Part shown: in pieces, positions 1 through 6,933 of the stretch
Layout of the letters: each line of letters opens with the position of its first letter
How positions within the stretch are numbered: position 1 is the stretch's first letter
Source: Bauldia sp.
GTDB taxonomy: Bacteria > Pseudomonadota > Alphaproteobacteria > Rhizobiales > Kaistiaceae
Assembly (NCBI GenBank): GCA_020442095.1
Contig: JAGRKY010000603.1
Span: 1-7,392, forward strand
DNA: 7,392 bases
Direction of reading: 5' to 3'
The notes under the pieces: model-generated
Database searches by the model: none
What the model saw: only the letters and a program-made list of their open reading frames with translations
What the model was told of the DNA's origin: nothing
Position numbers and translations under genes: made by a program

Positions 1-284
1 GGCTGGCCGTAGAAGTTGGTGAAGACCATGCCTTCCGAAGCGAGCTTGTCGAAGTTCGGAGTCGGCATGCCGCGCGCCGCGCCACCGAGATAGGGGCCGA
101 GGTCACCCCAACCGGTATCGTCGGAGACGATCAGCAGGATGTTCGGCTTGGCGGCGTCCGCGGCGAGCGCGGACGTGACGCTTATCGCGCCGACGCCGAG
201 GGCGATCGCCGGTAAGAGGGAAAGTGCCTTACGTTTCATGCTCAGTCTCCGGTTTGGATGGTCTTGCGGGATGGGTCTGGTCAT
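1..284 (-). CDS. Secreted sulfatase (arylsulfatase family), N-terminal part, cut by window edge
   Basis: About 94 N-terminal codons are present; the rest lies left of the window. Seen: a basic n-region (MKRK), a hydrophobic stretch and an Ala-Leu-Ala cleavage site, giving a Sec signal peptide with the mature protein starting near ADAAKPN. Then [18 protein letters not shown], the opening strand of the alkaline-phosphatase/sulfatase fold, whose Asp pair (residues 55-56) binds the active-site divalent metal. Next comes [14 protein letters not shown], the usual family stretch. In relatives the Cys-x-Pro-x-Arg motif, converted to formylglycine, follows within a few residues, so it should lie just outside. 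Expected role: hydrolysis of sulfate esters in the periplasm; substrate unknown. The start is ambiguous: ATG at 284 has a very strong Shine-Dalgarno, and an in-frame ATG at 239 has its own GGAG and gives a more ordinary signal peptide. It probably shares a transcript with the small gene upstream (60-bp gap). Confidence 0.85.
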   Translation of the reverse strand, partial: MTRPIPQDHPNRRLSMKRKALSLLPAIALGVGAISVTSALAADAAKPNILLIVSDDTGWGDLGPYLGGAARGMPTPNFDKLASEGMVFTNFYGQ

Positions 285-287
285 GGC

Positions 288-296
288 TTCCTCCCT
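288..296 (-). promoter_or_regulatory. Strong Shine-Dalgarno of the sulfatase gene
   Basis: On the minus strand this reads AGGGAGGAA. The GGAGG core lies 5 nt before the ATG at 284, close to an ideal match to the 16S anti-SD. It is the main argument for the longer sulfatase start. A second, weaker GGAG (247-250) sits 7 nt before the internal in-frame ATG at 239. Confidence 0.6.
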
Positions 297-344
297 GATT
301 GTCTCGATCCCTGTTTCGGAAGCCGGTCGCCCGACGGGTTTCGA

Positions 345-605
345 TCAGGAATTCCTTGCATTAACATTGACTTGGCTGCGATCCAGCCGGGTCAGGATTT
401 CGATCTCAAGCTCGTTGAGGAAATTCTCGTAGTCCCTGATTTTGGATGCTGCTTCATCCGGCCTGCCTTGCCAGTAGCGAAGTGCTGACGATGCCTGCTC
501 GTAGTCCTCGCAGGCCGAGCGGAACTCCGTGTCGAGGCTGCAGAGCCGGTGAATCTCCAATTCGCGTTGCGGATATCGGGCAGCGAACGTGTGAGCTTCT
601 CCCAT
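345..605 (-). CDS. Small conserved-type hypothetical protein, 86 aa, helical
   Basis: The reading frame stays open up to position 779, but the protein-like part begins at the ATG at 605 (MGEAHTFAARYPQ). From there an amphipathic pattern runs through RELEIHRLCSLDTEFRSACE, then DYEQASSALRYW, and ends with YENFLNELEIEILTRL. It looks all-helical, without signal peptide or membrane segment. The layout (Pro near the N-terminus, I-x-x-L, D-x-x-F, D-Y, closing L-x-x-E-I) resembles short alphaproteobacterial proteins of unknown function and, loosely, the YdcH/DUF465 type; this is pattern recognition, not a search result. The Shine-Dalgarno is weak (AGGT 5 nt upstream). It reads toward the sulfatase with 60 bp between, so the two are probably co-transcribed. 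The upstream 58 codons are low-complexity Arg/Ser-rich and start inside a palindrome without a ribosome site, so they were left out. Function unknown. Confidence 0.6.
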   Translation of the reverse strand: MGEAHTFAARYPQRELEIHRLCSLDTEFRSACEDYEQASSALRYWQGRPDEAASKIRDYENFLNELEIEILTRLDRSQVNVNARNS

Positions 606-902
606 TGCACCTATCCGAGTAAGGCAGGATAGTCTTTGACGTGCCTCAATCGCCCGGACTTCCCGATCCTGTCCAGTGGACTTCCGCGGGGGGGTTGGGT
701 AGCTTTGGGTCGATCGATTACGGCTGACCCGATGCATCATTTTCGCGCGCGAGAGAAGTACGAACATGTTCGTACTCATGGGGTTTTCGGCGTGAACTCA
801 TTGAAACAATTAGGCTTCTGGCAATCGATGATCGTATGACAAAATTCCACCCGCTTTTCGGGATTTCAGTCATGACGGGAGCTTCTCGACAGGTCATCGC
901 TT
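606..902. other. Divergent intergenic spacer with candidate promoters
   Basis: No convincing gene was found here. The spacer separates the leftward small gene/sulfatase pair from the rightward membrane protein, so it should hold both promoters. Its middle (about 725-870) is clearly more AT-rich than the flanking genes. It contains the 20-bp palindrome described separately, a short self-complementary CG run (743-752), and a minor CCCG-ttttt-like-loop-CGGG hairpin at 850-862. For the rightward gene, TTGAAA at 801-806 followed 17 nt later by ATCGAT (824-829) is the best sigma70-like pair seen, but the -10 is poor. No clear leftward promoter could be picked. Confidence 0.5.
757..776. promoter_or_regulatory. 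Perfect 20-bp palindrome, candidate operator
   Basis: The two half-sites are AGTACGAACA and TGTTCGTACT, exact reverse complements with no spacer. The site lies near the centre of the divergent spacer, about 135 bp from the rightward start and 160 bp from the leftward start. A perfect dyad this long with mixed base composition is typical of a site for a homodimeric regulator. The regulator is unknown. The inner CGAAC..GTTCG recalls Gram-positive LexA boxes, but those have 4 bp between the half-sites and this has 2. It also does not match the alphaproteobacterial GTTC-N7-GTTC LexA site. Confidence 0.5.
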
Positions 903-2753
903 GTGTCAGCGCCGTTGTCGCGTTCCCGTATGTCGGTGCCCGAGGCCGCGATGGTGCAAGCTGAAGTTGCAACAGGTGCCGATGTCCCGGAAAGCAGGCC
1001 GTCCGACGACGACGTCCGCGAAGAGCTCGAGCGTCTTCTTTCCAGCCCGGACCTCCATGCCAGCGACAGGCGGCGCGCCTTTCTCCGCTATATCGTCGAG
1101 GAGACGTTGTCGGGTCGCGCCGACCGGCTGAAGGGCTACACCGTCGCCGTCGCCGTTTTCGGACGTGACGAGACGTTCGATTCGCAGACCGACCCGGTTG
1201 TACGGCTCGAGGCGAGGCGACTGAGACGCGACCTGGACAGCTACTATGTCGACCCCGGCCTGCACGATCAGGTTCGGATATCGATACCCAAGGGCTCTTA
1301 CGTCCCTCACTTCGAGTGGAGCGAATCTGCGCCGCCGGCGTCACCGGTCGATGAGCCGACAACGCCTGGGGGAGAGGCGGTCGAAGGCGAGAACCCTGAT
1401 CCCGATGCCGAGGAGCCGGCCAGACAGCCCCGCCATGTCCTGACGGCGCTGGCTATCGTTGTGGTCCTCGCGGCGGCCGGCTTTGCGGGTTGGTTCCTGA
1501 GGGGCGAGCGGACGGCCCCCCTTCCCGTTTCCACCGGAGACTATGTCGGCGAACCGGCCGTGGTCGTCCTGCCGTTCGAGGCGCTCGCGACCACCCAGGA
1601 CAGCCGATATCTGGCCGATGGGATCAGCCAGGAACTGATCAGCGATCTCATGCGTTTCCCGGGTTTCCGATTGTACACCCTGCCGATCGGCTTTGGCGAC
1701 GAGGCAAGTCCCGAGCCCGAGAAACTCGGGCGCGATCTCGGTGTCGCCTATGTCGTCAGGGGCAACGTCCGTGACGACACCGATCACGTTCGCGTCTCCG
1801 CCCAGTTGTTCGATGCGGCGACCGGCCAGGTGGTGTGGACGGGAGACTTCGACCGACCCTCCAGCCCCGAATCCCTCATCCGCGCCCAGAGCGAACTTGC
1901 GGCGAAGATCGCGACCGAGCTCGGTCAGCCCTACGGCGTCGTCACCAAGGATCTGGAGGGCCGACAGGCGGCCGTCGGCGTGACGAATATGAAGAGCTAC
2001 GTATGCGTGTTGCGGGCATACGGCTACCGAAGAGGTTTCCTGCGGGAGGAATTCGAGCCTGTTGTCGATTGTCTCGAAGAAGCCGTCAGGCGCGATCCCG
2101 GCTACAGCGACGCCTGGGCGATGCTCGGCTGGATGTACATGGATGCCGGCCGGTTCGAATTCGCGAAGACAGGAGACCTGCAGACCCACTACCAGAAAGG
2201 TTTCGACGCCGCGACGCAGGCGGTCAAGCTGGATCCCGACAATACGCTCGCCCTCAAGGCGCTCTCGTCGATCGACTATTACATGGGGCGTTTTGACGAA
2301 GCCGAACGCCTGGCGCGCCGTGCAGTGGAGCTGAATCCCAACGATCCCGATGCCCTCGCGCAGCTAGGCTGGCGGCTTGCCGCGCGCGGCAAGTTCGACG
2401 AGGGCATTCCGATCCTCCGGCACGCAATCGAGCGGACCGTCAATCCGCCCGGCTGGTATTTCCACTTCGTCGCGATCGATCTCTACCTGAAAGGCGACTA
2501 TCGCGAGATGCTGAAGGTCGCCCAGCGCTCAGCGGTGGACGGGTCCGGGGTCAGCCAGGTGCTGATCGCAATCGCCGATGCCGAGCTTGGCAATCGCGAG
2601 GCGACGAGAGCGGCATTGGACGATATTCCGAAATCCGGCCCTCTCGCCCGGGATCCGGCGGAATATTTCGCTCGTCACGGCACCACCGACGAGATCGTCG
2701 ATGCTCTTATGGCCGGCCTGGACAAGGCCCGCGCATTCGCCTCGGAGTCCTGA
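903..2753 (+). CDS. TolB-like/TPR single-pass membrane protein with N-terminal cytosolic domain, 616 aa
   Basis: Seen in order: residues ~36-138, a soluble domain with FLRYIVEETLSGRADRLKGY, then TDPVVRLEARRLRRDL and IPKGSYVPHF; ~140-177, a Pro/Glu-rich acidic linker; ~178-199, one hydrophobic helix (TALAIVVVLAAAGFAGWFL); ~218-318, a TolB-N-like domain (VVVLPFEALA, YLADGISQELISDLM, VAYVVRGNVR, ATGQVVWTGDFDR); ~385-515, at least three TPR-like units, the clearest being VKLDPDNTLALKALSSIDYY with MGRFDEAERLARRAVELNP; then a helical C-terminus. Expected topology is N-terminus in the cytoplasm, TolB/TPR part in the periplasm, but this is inferred. Relatives are common in Rhizobiales and are often labelled adenylate cyclase; no cyclase catalytic domain is present here. 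A regulatory or scaffolding role is a guess. Start: GTG at 903 has AGG 9 nt upstream; ATG at 951 (GAGG at 5 nt) is a serious alternative giving 600 aa. Codons 1-16 already have high GC3, so the longer form was kept. Confidence 0.85.
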   Translation: MSAPLSRSRMSVPEAAMVQAEVATGADVPESRPSDDDVREELERLLSSPDLHASDRRRAFLRYIVEETLSGRADRLKGYTVAVAVFGRDETFDSQTDPVVRLEARRLRRDLDSYYVDPGLHDQVRISIPKGSYVPHFEWSESAPPASPVDEPTTPGGEAVEGENPDPDAEEPARQPRHVLTALAIVVVLAAAGFAGWFLRGERTAPLPVSTGDYVGEPAVVVLPFEALATTQDSRYLADGISQELISDLMRFPGFRLYTLPIGFGDEASPEPEKLGRDLGVAYVVRGNVRDDTDHVRVSAQLFDAATGQVVWTGDFDRPSSPESLIRAQSELAAKIATELGQPYGVVTKDLEGRQAAVGVTNMKSYVCVLRAYGYRRGFLREEFEPVVDCLEEAVRRDPGYSDAWAMLGWMYMDAGRFEFAKTGDLQTHYQKGFDAATQAVKLDPDNTLALKALSSIDYYMGRFDEAERLARRAVELNPNDPDALAQLGWRLAARGKFDEGIPILRHAIERTVNPPGWYFHFVAIDLYLKGDYREMLKVAQRSAVDGSGVSQVLIAIADAELGNREATRAALDDIPKSGPLARDPAEYFARHGTTDEIVDALMAGLDKARAFASES

Positions 2754-2774
2754 GCCGACGACGAAAGCCGGCTC
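2752..2774. terminator. Possible weak bidirectional hairpin between convergent genes
   Basis: GAGCCG (2752-2757) pairs with CGGCTC (2769-2774) around an 11-nt loop, spanning the whole 20-bp gap and touching both stop codons. It has no T-run on either side, and a six-pair stem with a large loop is marginal. Listed because this is the only place where the two convergent transcripts could end without entering each other's gene. Confidence 0.25.
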
Positions 2775-3976
2775 TACCCGCCCGCAGCGCTGAAAGCCCG
2801 CGCCGCCTCGGCGACGGCTTCAGCCTGTCCGGCGCGCAGGGCGATCGGGTTGAAGCGGACGATTCCTGCCGCGTGGTCGCCGGCATCGGCATGGATCGCG
2901 GGGTCGTTGGCGACCAGGGCGCGGAGGAGGGCAAGCGCCCGCGCTTCGCGACCGCGTGGGAAACGAAGTTCGGCCTTCGGTACGGATCCCGGGTCGTCTT
3001 CGCCGGTGACGATCGTCTCGGCCGCAATGTCGGCCAGTCCGGCGGCGATTACCCTGATATCCGCGAGCCAGCGGGCGTGCCGGGCCGCGTCCCCCTCGGC
3101 GACGAAGAGTTCGAGCGCCGTCAGCAGCCCGATGATCTCCTCCTTGCCGGCCTTGCATGGCCTGCCGATTCCGTGACGCGGCAGCCCACCGAGCCGGCTT
3201 CGGTCGATGAACTGCGCCGGCGGGTCCCACAGCTCGGTGACGACATCCATGTCGAGCTGCTGAAGCGCCGCCGCGGCGATCAGGTCGCGCCGCCCGCAGA
3301 GGATGCCGGAGGCCTGCGGCCCGCCGATCGCCTTGCCGCCGGAAAAGGCGACGAGGTCCGCGCCTTCGGCGATGAAGCGCCTGAGGTTCGCCTGCGGCGG
3401 GATTTCGGCCGCCGCGTCGACGATAACCGGGACGCCGGCCGCATGGGCGACCGCCGCCACTTCCGAAAGCTGCGGCCGTGAATCGCGGGTGGCGACATAG
3501 AGGACCGCCGCAGTCTTCTCGTTGATCGCGGCGGCATATTCCCACGGCTCCGCATCGCGAATGCCGGCGCCGGAGGCGCGGTCGGGCAGCCCGACCTCGA
3601 CGAGCGCGACACCGGCGGTCCGGACGGCATGGTCGTAGCCGTTGCGCTGGCTCCGTGACACGACGACCTCGTTCTTCAGCGTCGCCGTGTCGGGAAGGCG
3701 GGCCATCGCCGCCGGGTCGAGGCCGGTCACGCAGGCGGCCGTCCCGATCAGCAGGCCGGCGGACGCGCCGGAGGTGACGTATCCCGACTCCGCGCCTGTC
3801 AGCCCGGCAATGACGCCGGCGGCATGGGCCTGGAGCAGGGTCATGTCGACCGCGAGGGCGGAGGCCTCCGCCATCGCTTGCGCTACCTCCGGCCGGATGA
3901 CGCCGCCGGAAAGCCGGGTCAGAGTCCCTGCCGCATTGATGATCGTCGGAATGCCCCGGCGCGCGTAGACGCTCAC
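2774..3976 (-). CDS. SelA-like fold-type I PLP enzyme (DgaE-like lyase candidate), 400 aa
   Basis: Seen: the opening IPTIINAAGTLTRLSGGVI (9-27), a glycine-rich VTSGASAGL (67-75) that would hold the PLP phosphate, NGYDHA (112-117), VIVDAAAE with Asp187 placed to bind the pyridine nitrogen, and FSGGKAIGGPQASGIL, where Lys215 is the likely Schiff-base lysine. These place it in the SelA/COG1921 group of the aspartate-aminotransferase fold. At 400 residues it is shorter than true selenocysteine synthase (about 460) and begins directly with the catalytic domain, without the N-terminal tRNA-binding part. A metabolic enzyme such as D-glucosaminate-6-phosphate ammonia-lyase (DgaE) is therefore a better model than selenium transfer. 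Start: GTG at 3976, whose GTGA overlaps the stop of the upstream gene, with GAGG 9 nt before it; this implies translational coupling. It is the last gene of the operon. Substrate not determinable. Confidence 0.85.
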   Translation of the reverse strand: MSVYARRGIPTIINAAGTLTRLSGGVIRPEVAQAMAEASALAVDMTLLQAHAAGVIAGLTGAESGYVTSGASAGLLIGTAACVTGLDPAAMARLPDTATLKNEVVVSRSQRNGYDHAVRTAGVALVEVGLPDRASGAGIRDAEPWEYAAAINEKTAAVLYVATRDSRPQLSEVAAVAHAAGVPVIVDAAAEIPPQANLRRFIAEGADLVAFSGGKAIGGPQASGILCGRRDLIAAAALQQLDMDVVTELWDPPAQFIDRSRLGGLPRHGIGRPCKAGKEEIIGLLTALELFVAEGDAARHARWLADIRVIAAGLADIAAETIVTGEDDPGSVPKAELRFPRGREARALALLRALVANDPAIHADAGDHAAGIVRFNPIALRAGQAEAVAEAARAFSAAGG

Positions 3977-5070
3977 TGCACCATGCCTCGGGCGTCGACC
4001 TTCACCGCTCCGAGGACCTTGTCGCCACGAATGAAGACCACCCGGTCGAACAGGTTGGATACCGGGCAGACGTGGTTCGGCGTGATCCGGACGAGATCGC
4101 CGACCTTCGGCTTGATGGCGAGCTTCGAGATGTCGAGATAGCCGTGCTCTTCGTTGACGCCGTAGATCGGCGCATCGCCGAGCGCATGCACCACGCCGTA
4201 TCCTTCGAGGCCGAGCAGATCCATGGTAAGCGCCTTCGAGCCTGCGTCGATCAGGGCGCGGTCCGGTGTCGGCACGCTGACGACGGTCGAAAGCAGGGTG
4301 AAGGCGCAATCGTCCCAGTCGCAGGCGTCGGCGGCCATCTCCGCGCGGTCGCAGTAGATGTAGGTCCCGGCTCGGTATTCGGTCGCGACCTCCATGCCCT
4401 CGTCGCTCCACATATCCGGGGTGCCGCCGGTGCTGATCACCTCGGTCTTGAGACCGGCGGCATCGATCAGGTCGCGCGCCCTCGCGAGGAAATCCGCCAT
4501 CTCACGGCGCATGCCTGCCGCCGGGTAGGTCATCAGGCCCTTGTAGGCGATGCCGGGCGTGGCATCGATCTCACGGGCGAGCGCCAGGGCCTCCTCCGGC
4601 GACTGGGCGCCATTCCGCTTTGCGCCGGTATCGCATTCGACGAGCACGCCGATGTCGACGCCCGCCATGCGCCCCGCCTCGCCGAGGCCCTTGATGACAA
4701 CGGAGTTGTCGGCCACCACGGTCATCTTGACCCGCTTCGCGAGCGCCGCGAGCCGCCTCAGCTTGGAAGCGCCGACGATGTTGAAGGTGAGCAGCAGGTC
4801 GTCGATGCCGGCATCGGCCATGACCTCGGCCTCGCCGAGCTTCTGGACGGTTATGCCTTTGGCCCCGAGGGCGATCTGATAGCGGGCAAGGGCGACCAGC
4901 TTATGGGTCTTGATGTGCGGGCGATTGGCGATGCCGAGCGCGTTGCAGCGCTCCTGCCAGCGGCGAAGATTACGGTCGACGATATCGATATCGATGACCG
5001 GCACCGGTGTCTCGAGCTCGTCGATGCTGGAACCGACGGGCTCGAAAGTGAAGAAGTCGAGAATATCCAT
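3973..5070 (-). CDS. D-threonine aldolase / D-serine dehydratase-type PLP enzyme, 365 aa
   Basis: Seen: ELETPVPVIDIDIVDRNL (18-35), the usual start of the alanine-racemase-like barrel; RPHIKTHK (50-57), with Lys54 the expected PLP lysine; VLVECDTGAKRNG (142-154); VISTGGTPDMW (211-221); and near the C-terminus EEHGYLD (307-313) and PNHVCP (331-336). In the D-threonine aldolase/eukaryotic-type D-serine dehydratase family, the His and Cys of this last motif (His333, Cys335) bind the divalent metal that activates the beta-hydroxyl. Length and domain order (barrel plus C-terminal beta domain) are normal and no key residue is missing. Likely reaction: retro-aldol cleavage or dehydration of a beta-hydroxy D-amino acid in the cytoplasm; the family also includes 3-hydroxyaspartate aldolases. 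The start ATG lies 5 nt after the SDR stop with only a weak Shine-Dalgarno, suggesting coupling, and its stop overlaps the next start by 4 nt. Confidence 0.88.
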   Translation of the reverse strand: MDILDFFTFEPVGSSIDELETPVPVIDIDIVDRNLRRWQERCNALGIANRPHIKTHKLVALARYQIALGAKGITVQKLGEAEVMADAGIDDLLLTFNIVGASKLRRLAALAKRVKMTVVADNSVVIKGLGEAGRMAGVDIGVLVECDTGAKRNGAQSPEEALALAREIDATPGIAYKGLMTYPAAGMRREMADFLARARDLIDAAGLKTEVISTGGTPDMWSDEGMEVATEYRAGTYIYCDRAEMAADACDWDDCAFTLLSTVVSVPTPDRALIDAGSKALTMDLLGLEGYGVVHALGDAPIYGVNEEHGYLDISKLAIKPKVGDLVRITPNHVCPVSNLFDRVVFIRGDKVLGAVKVDARGMVQ

Positions 5071-5075
5071 TGAGG

Positions 5076-5846
5076 TCAATCCGGATTGAGGCGGAAGTCG
5101 GCGCCTTCGGGGAGGATCTGCCCTCCGTCGACGACGATGGTCGTTCCGGTAACATATTCGGCGTCGTCGGACGCGAAATAGAGAAATGCATTGGCGATAT
5201 CGCGCGGCGTGCCGAGCCGGCCGAGCGGCACCGAGTCCTCCATCGACTTGATGAAGCTCGCGCTGCGATGGGCCTTCATGCCCTCCGTCAGGATGTTGCC
5301 GGGTTCGACGCCATTCACCGTGATGCCATAGCCGGCGAATTCGAGCGCGGCCGACTTGATGAAGCCGTTGATGCCGGCTTTCGACGCCGAATAGTGGCCG
5401 TGACCGGGGCTGGTCACCCGCGGACCGGTGATCGACGAGGTGAAGATCATCCGGCCGCTTCTCTGTGCCTTCATCGGCGGGAGAGCGGCCTGTGCCGCCA
5501 GGAAGGTTCCCTTGAGGTTGACTGCCAATACCGAGTCCCACTCGTCGGGGCTGGTATTCTCGATCAGCGTCCAGGGATAGATCCCCGCATTCTGCACGAG
5601 GATGTCCAGGCGGCCGTATGCGTCGAGCGTCTCCTCGACGATCGCCTTGGCGTCCTCCGGCCGATCGACATGCGTCTCGCGGAAGCGCGCGCCTATGCGT
5701 TCGGCGGTGGCGCTGCCGGCATCGACTTCGGTGTCGCCGATCATGACGCGCGCACCTTCCTCGATGAAGCGCTCCGCGATTCCTTCGCCGATGCCGCGCG
5801 CCGCGCCGATGACGATCGCGGTCTTGCCCTCAAGGCGTCCAGCCAT
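5076..5846 (-). CDS. Short-chain dehydrogenase/reductase (SDR), NAD-type, 256 aa
   Basis: A classical SDR of normal length. Seen: cofactor loop GAARGIG (14-20); Asp38 at the end of the second strand (VMIGDTE), favouring NAD(H) over NADP(H); NAG (86-88); catalytic Ser138 in FTSSITG; the YSASK motif with Tyr152 and Lys156; the N110 region (LAVNLKGT); and a typical C-terminal YVTGTTIVVDGGQ (231-243). Cytoplasmic oxidoreductase acting on a hydroxyl or keto group. The specific substrate cannot be read from sequence, but the neighbours suggest a sugar-, sugar-acid- or hydroxy-amino-acid-derived compound. The start ATG at 5846 has a loose purine-rich GGAAAAGA before it and follows the permease stop by 23 nt. 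The MAGRLEGKTAIVIG start fits the family N-terminus well, so longer in-frame extensions were rejected. Confidence 0.92.
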   Translation of the reverse strand: MAGRLEGKTAIVIGAARGIGEGIAERFIEEGARVMIGDTEVDAGSATAERIGARFRETHVDRPEDAKAIVEETLDAYGRLDILVQNAGIYPWTLIENTSPDEWDSVLAVNLKGTFLAAQAALPPMKAQRSGRMIFTSSITGPRVTSPGHGHYSASKAGINGFIKSAALEFAGYGITVNGVEPGNILTEGMKAHRSASFIKSMEDSVPLGRLGTPRDIANAFLYFASDDAEYVTGTTIVVDGGQILPEGADFRLNPD

Positions 5847-5869
5847 GGTCTTTTCCGTTCTTTTCTTGC

Positions 5870-6907
5870 TTAGAGGTAGCGGCGTCGTACGGTGTTCTTC
5901 ATCGTGTCGAGCAGCACCGCGGCGAGCACCAGCCCGCCCTGGATCATCTGCGTGTAATGCGGCGGCATGCCCATGACGTTGATCGCCGTCTGGATCGACG
6001 AAAGCAGCAGGACACCGGCGAAGACACCTGACAGCCGGCCGGAACCGCCCTTGAGGCTGACGCCGCCGATGACGACCGCGGCGAAGGCCTGGAACAGCAT
6101 GCCGATGCCGAGATTGGCGGTCGCGCCGGCGGTGCGCGAGGCGAGCAGCCAGCCGGCGAAGCCGGCGAGCATCCCCGACAGGATGAAGGTGGCCATGACA
6201 ATGGCGCCGACCTTGATGCCCGCCCGGTAGGTTGCCTGCTCGTTGCCGCCGATCATCATCAGGTGCCGGCCGAACGGCGTCTTGGCGAGGATCAAGGCGA
6301 AGACGATGTAAACGAGGATCAGCATCCAGGCGAGCAGCGGGATGCCGAGGATCTGGTCGACCGCCATGACGCGCATCGCATCGGGCAGGCCGTAAACCGA
6401 GCGTCCGCCGGACAGGGCGACGACGAGGCCGCGGGCCCAGATATACGACGCCAGCGTGACGATGAAGGCGTTGATGCCGAGGCGGACGACGAGTGTGCCG
6501 TTGATGGTTCCAACGATGGCGCCGACCCCCAGCGCGATCAGTAGCGACACCGGGAAATAGAGCCAGCCGGGCTCGATCACGATCCCGCCACCGGCGCCGC
6601 CCGTGCCGAACAACAGCGCGATGACCATCGCCGAGAGCGCCATCACAGACTCGATCGACAGGTCCATGTGACCGGCGATCAGCGTCAGCGAGAGACCGAC
6701 GGCGATGATGCCGATGAAGGTCGAGTTCTGCAGGATGTTGAGGAAGATGCCGATCTGGAGGAAGTCGGGGATCGTCAACGAAAAGACGGCGAGGACGATC
6801 GCGAGGACGAACCAGACAAGATTGTCGAGGACGAACTCGAATGCGGCGCGGCGGCGCGGCGGCATCTCGGAGCTGCTGTGGGGAGCGGTTGCGATTTGAG
6901 TGGTCAT
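5870..6907 (-). CDS. Sugar-type ABC transporter permease (RbsC/BPD_transp_2 family), 345 aa
   Basis: Integral inner-membrane subunit of a binding-protein-dependent importer of the ribose/xylose/galactose class. Seen: a short basic cytoplasmic N-terminus (1-25), then about eight to ten hydrophobic helices, e.g. WFVLAIVLAVFSLTI (32-46), FIGIIAVGLSLTLIAG (64-79), WMLILVYIVFALILA (194-208) and VGAIVMATFILSGMLAGFAG (233-252). Family landmarks are the AGHMDLSIES stretch (78-87, usually GGIDLSVGS) and GGNEQATYRAGI (220-231), the EAA-like loop that contacts the ATPase. AFAAVVIGGVSLKGGSGR (274-291) lacks the common Glu-Leu-Asp just before it, reading MLFQ instead, a mild divergence. The start ATG at 6907 is 63 bp after the binding-protein stop and has a poor Shine-Dalgarno. 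No ATP-binding subunit is present in the window; it may lie upstream of the binding-protein gene. Confidence 0.93.
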   Translation of the reverse strand: MTTQIATAPHSSSEMPPRRRAAFEFVLDNLVWFVLAIVLAVFSLTIPDFLQIGIFLNILQNSTFIGIIAVGLSLTLIAGHMDLSIESVMALSAMVIALLFGTGGAGGGIVIEPGWLYFPVSLLIALGVGAIVGTINGTLVVRLGINAFIVTLASYIWARGLVVALSGGRSVYGLPDAMRVMAVDQILGIPLLAWMLILVYIVFALILAKTPFGRHLMMIGGNEQATYRAGIKVGAIVMATFILSGMLAGFAGWLLASRTAGATANLGIGMLFQAFAAVVIGGVSLKGGSGRLSGVFAGVLLLSSIQTAINVMGMPPHYTQMIQGGLVLAAVLLDTMKNTVRRRYL

Positions 6908-6933
6908 GGCCGTCGATCGATCGGAGGGGTGGA

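Noticed and set aside
757..776. LexA box
   Set aside because: The CGAAC/GTTCG half-sites are 2 bp apart, not the 4 bp of Gram-positive boxes, and no GTTC-N7-GTTC direct repeat of the alphaproteobacterial type is present. No SOS gene is adjacent.
606..779. N-terminal extension of the small minus-strand gene up to the ATG at 779
   Set aside because: No Shine-Dalgarno precedes 779, the start falls on the palindrome, and the added 58 residues are Arg/Ser-rich without protein-like patterning.
636..839. 67-codon plus-strand frame in the divergent spacer
   Set aside because: No Shine-Dalgarno, irregular codon use and no protein-like pattern; it also runs through the palindrome.
718..1362. 214-codon minus-strand frame across the start of the membrane protein gene
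   Set aside because: Low-complexity Arg/Ser/Pro composition typical of shadow frames in GC-rich DNA; no ribosome site or motif.
1341..2189. 282-codon open frame on the minus strand inside the membrane protein gene
   Set aside because: A GC-rich antisense shadow: its sense partner has clear domains, and this frame shows no recognisable motif.
903..2753. Adenylate cyclase, as relatives of this protein are often named
   Set aside because: No class III cyclase catalytic region is visible; the sequence goes from the TM helix to TolB-like and TPR segments.
4072..5073. 333-codon open frame on the plus strand opposite the D-threonine aldolase-type gene
   Set aside because: A mirror-frame artefact of strong third-position GC; rich in Asp/Gly/Arg/Ala, with no domain pattern.
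5070..5873. 267-codon open frame on the plus strand opposite the SDR gene
   Set aside because: Antisense shadow of an intact SDR with all catalytic residues.
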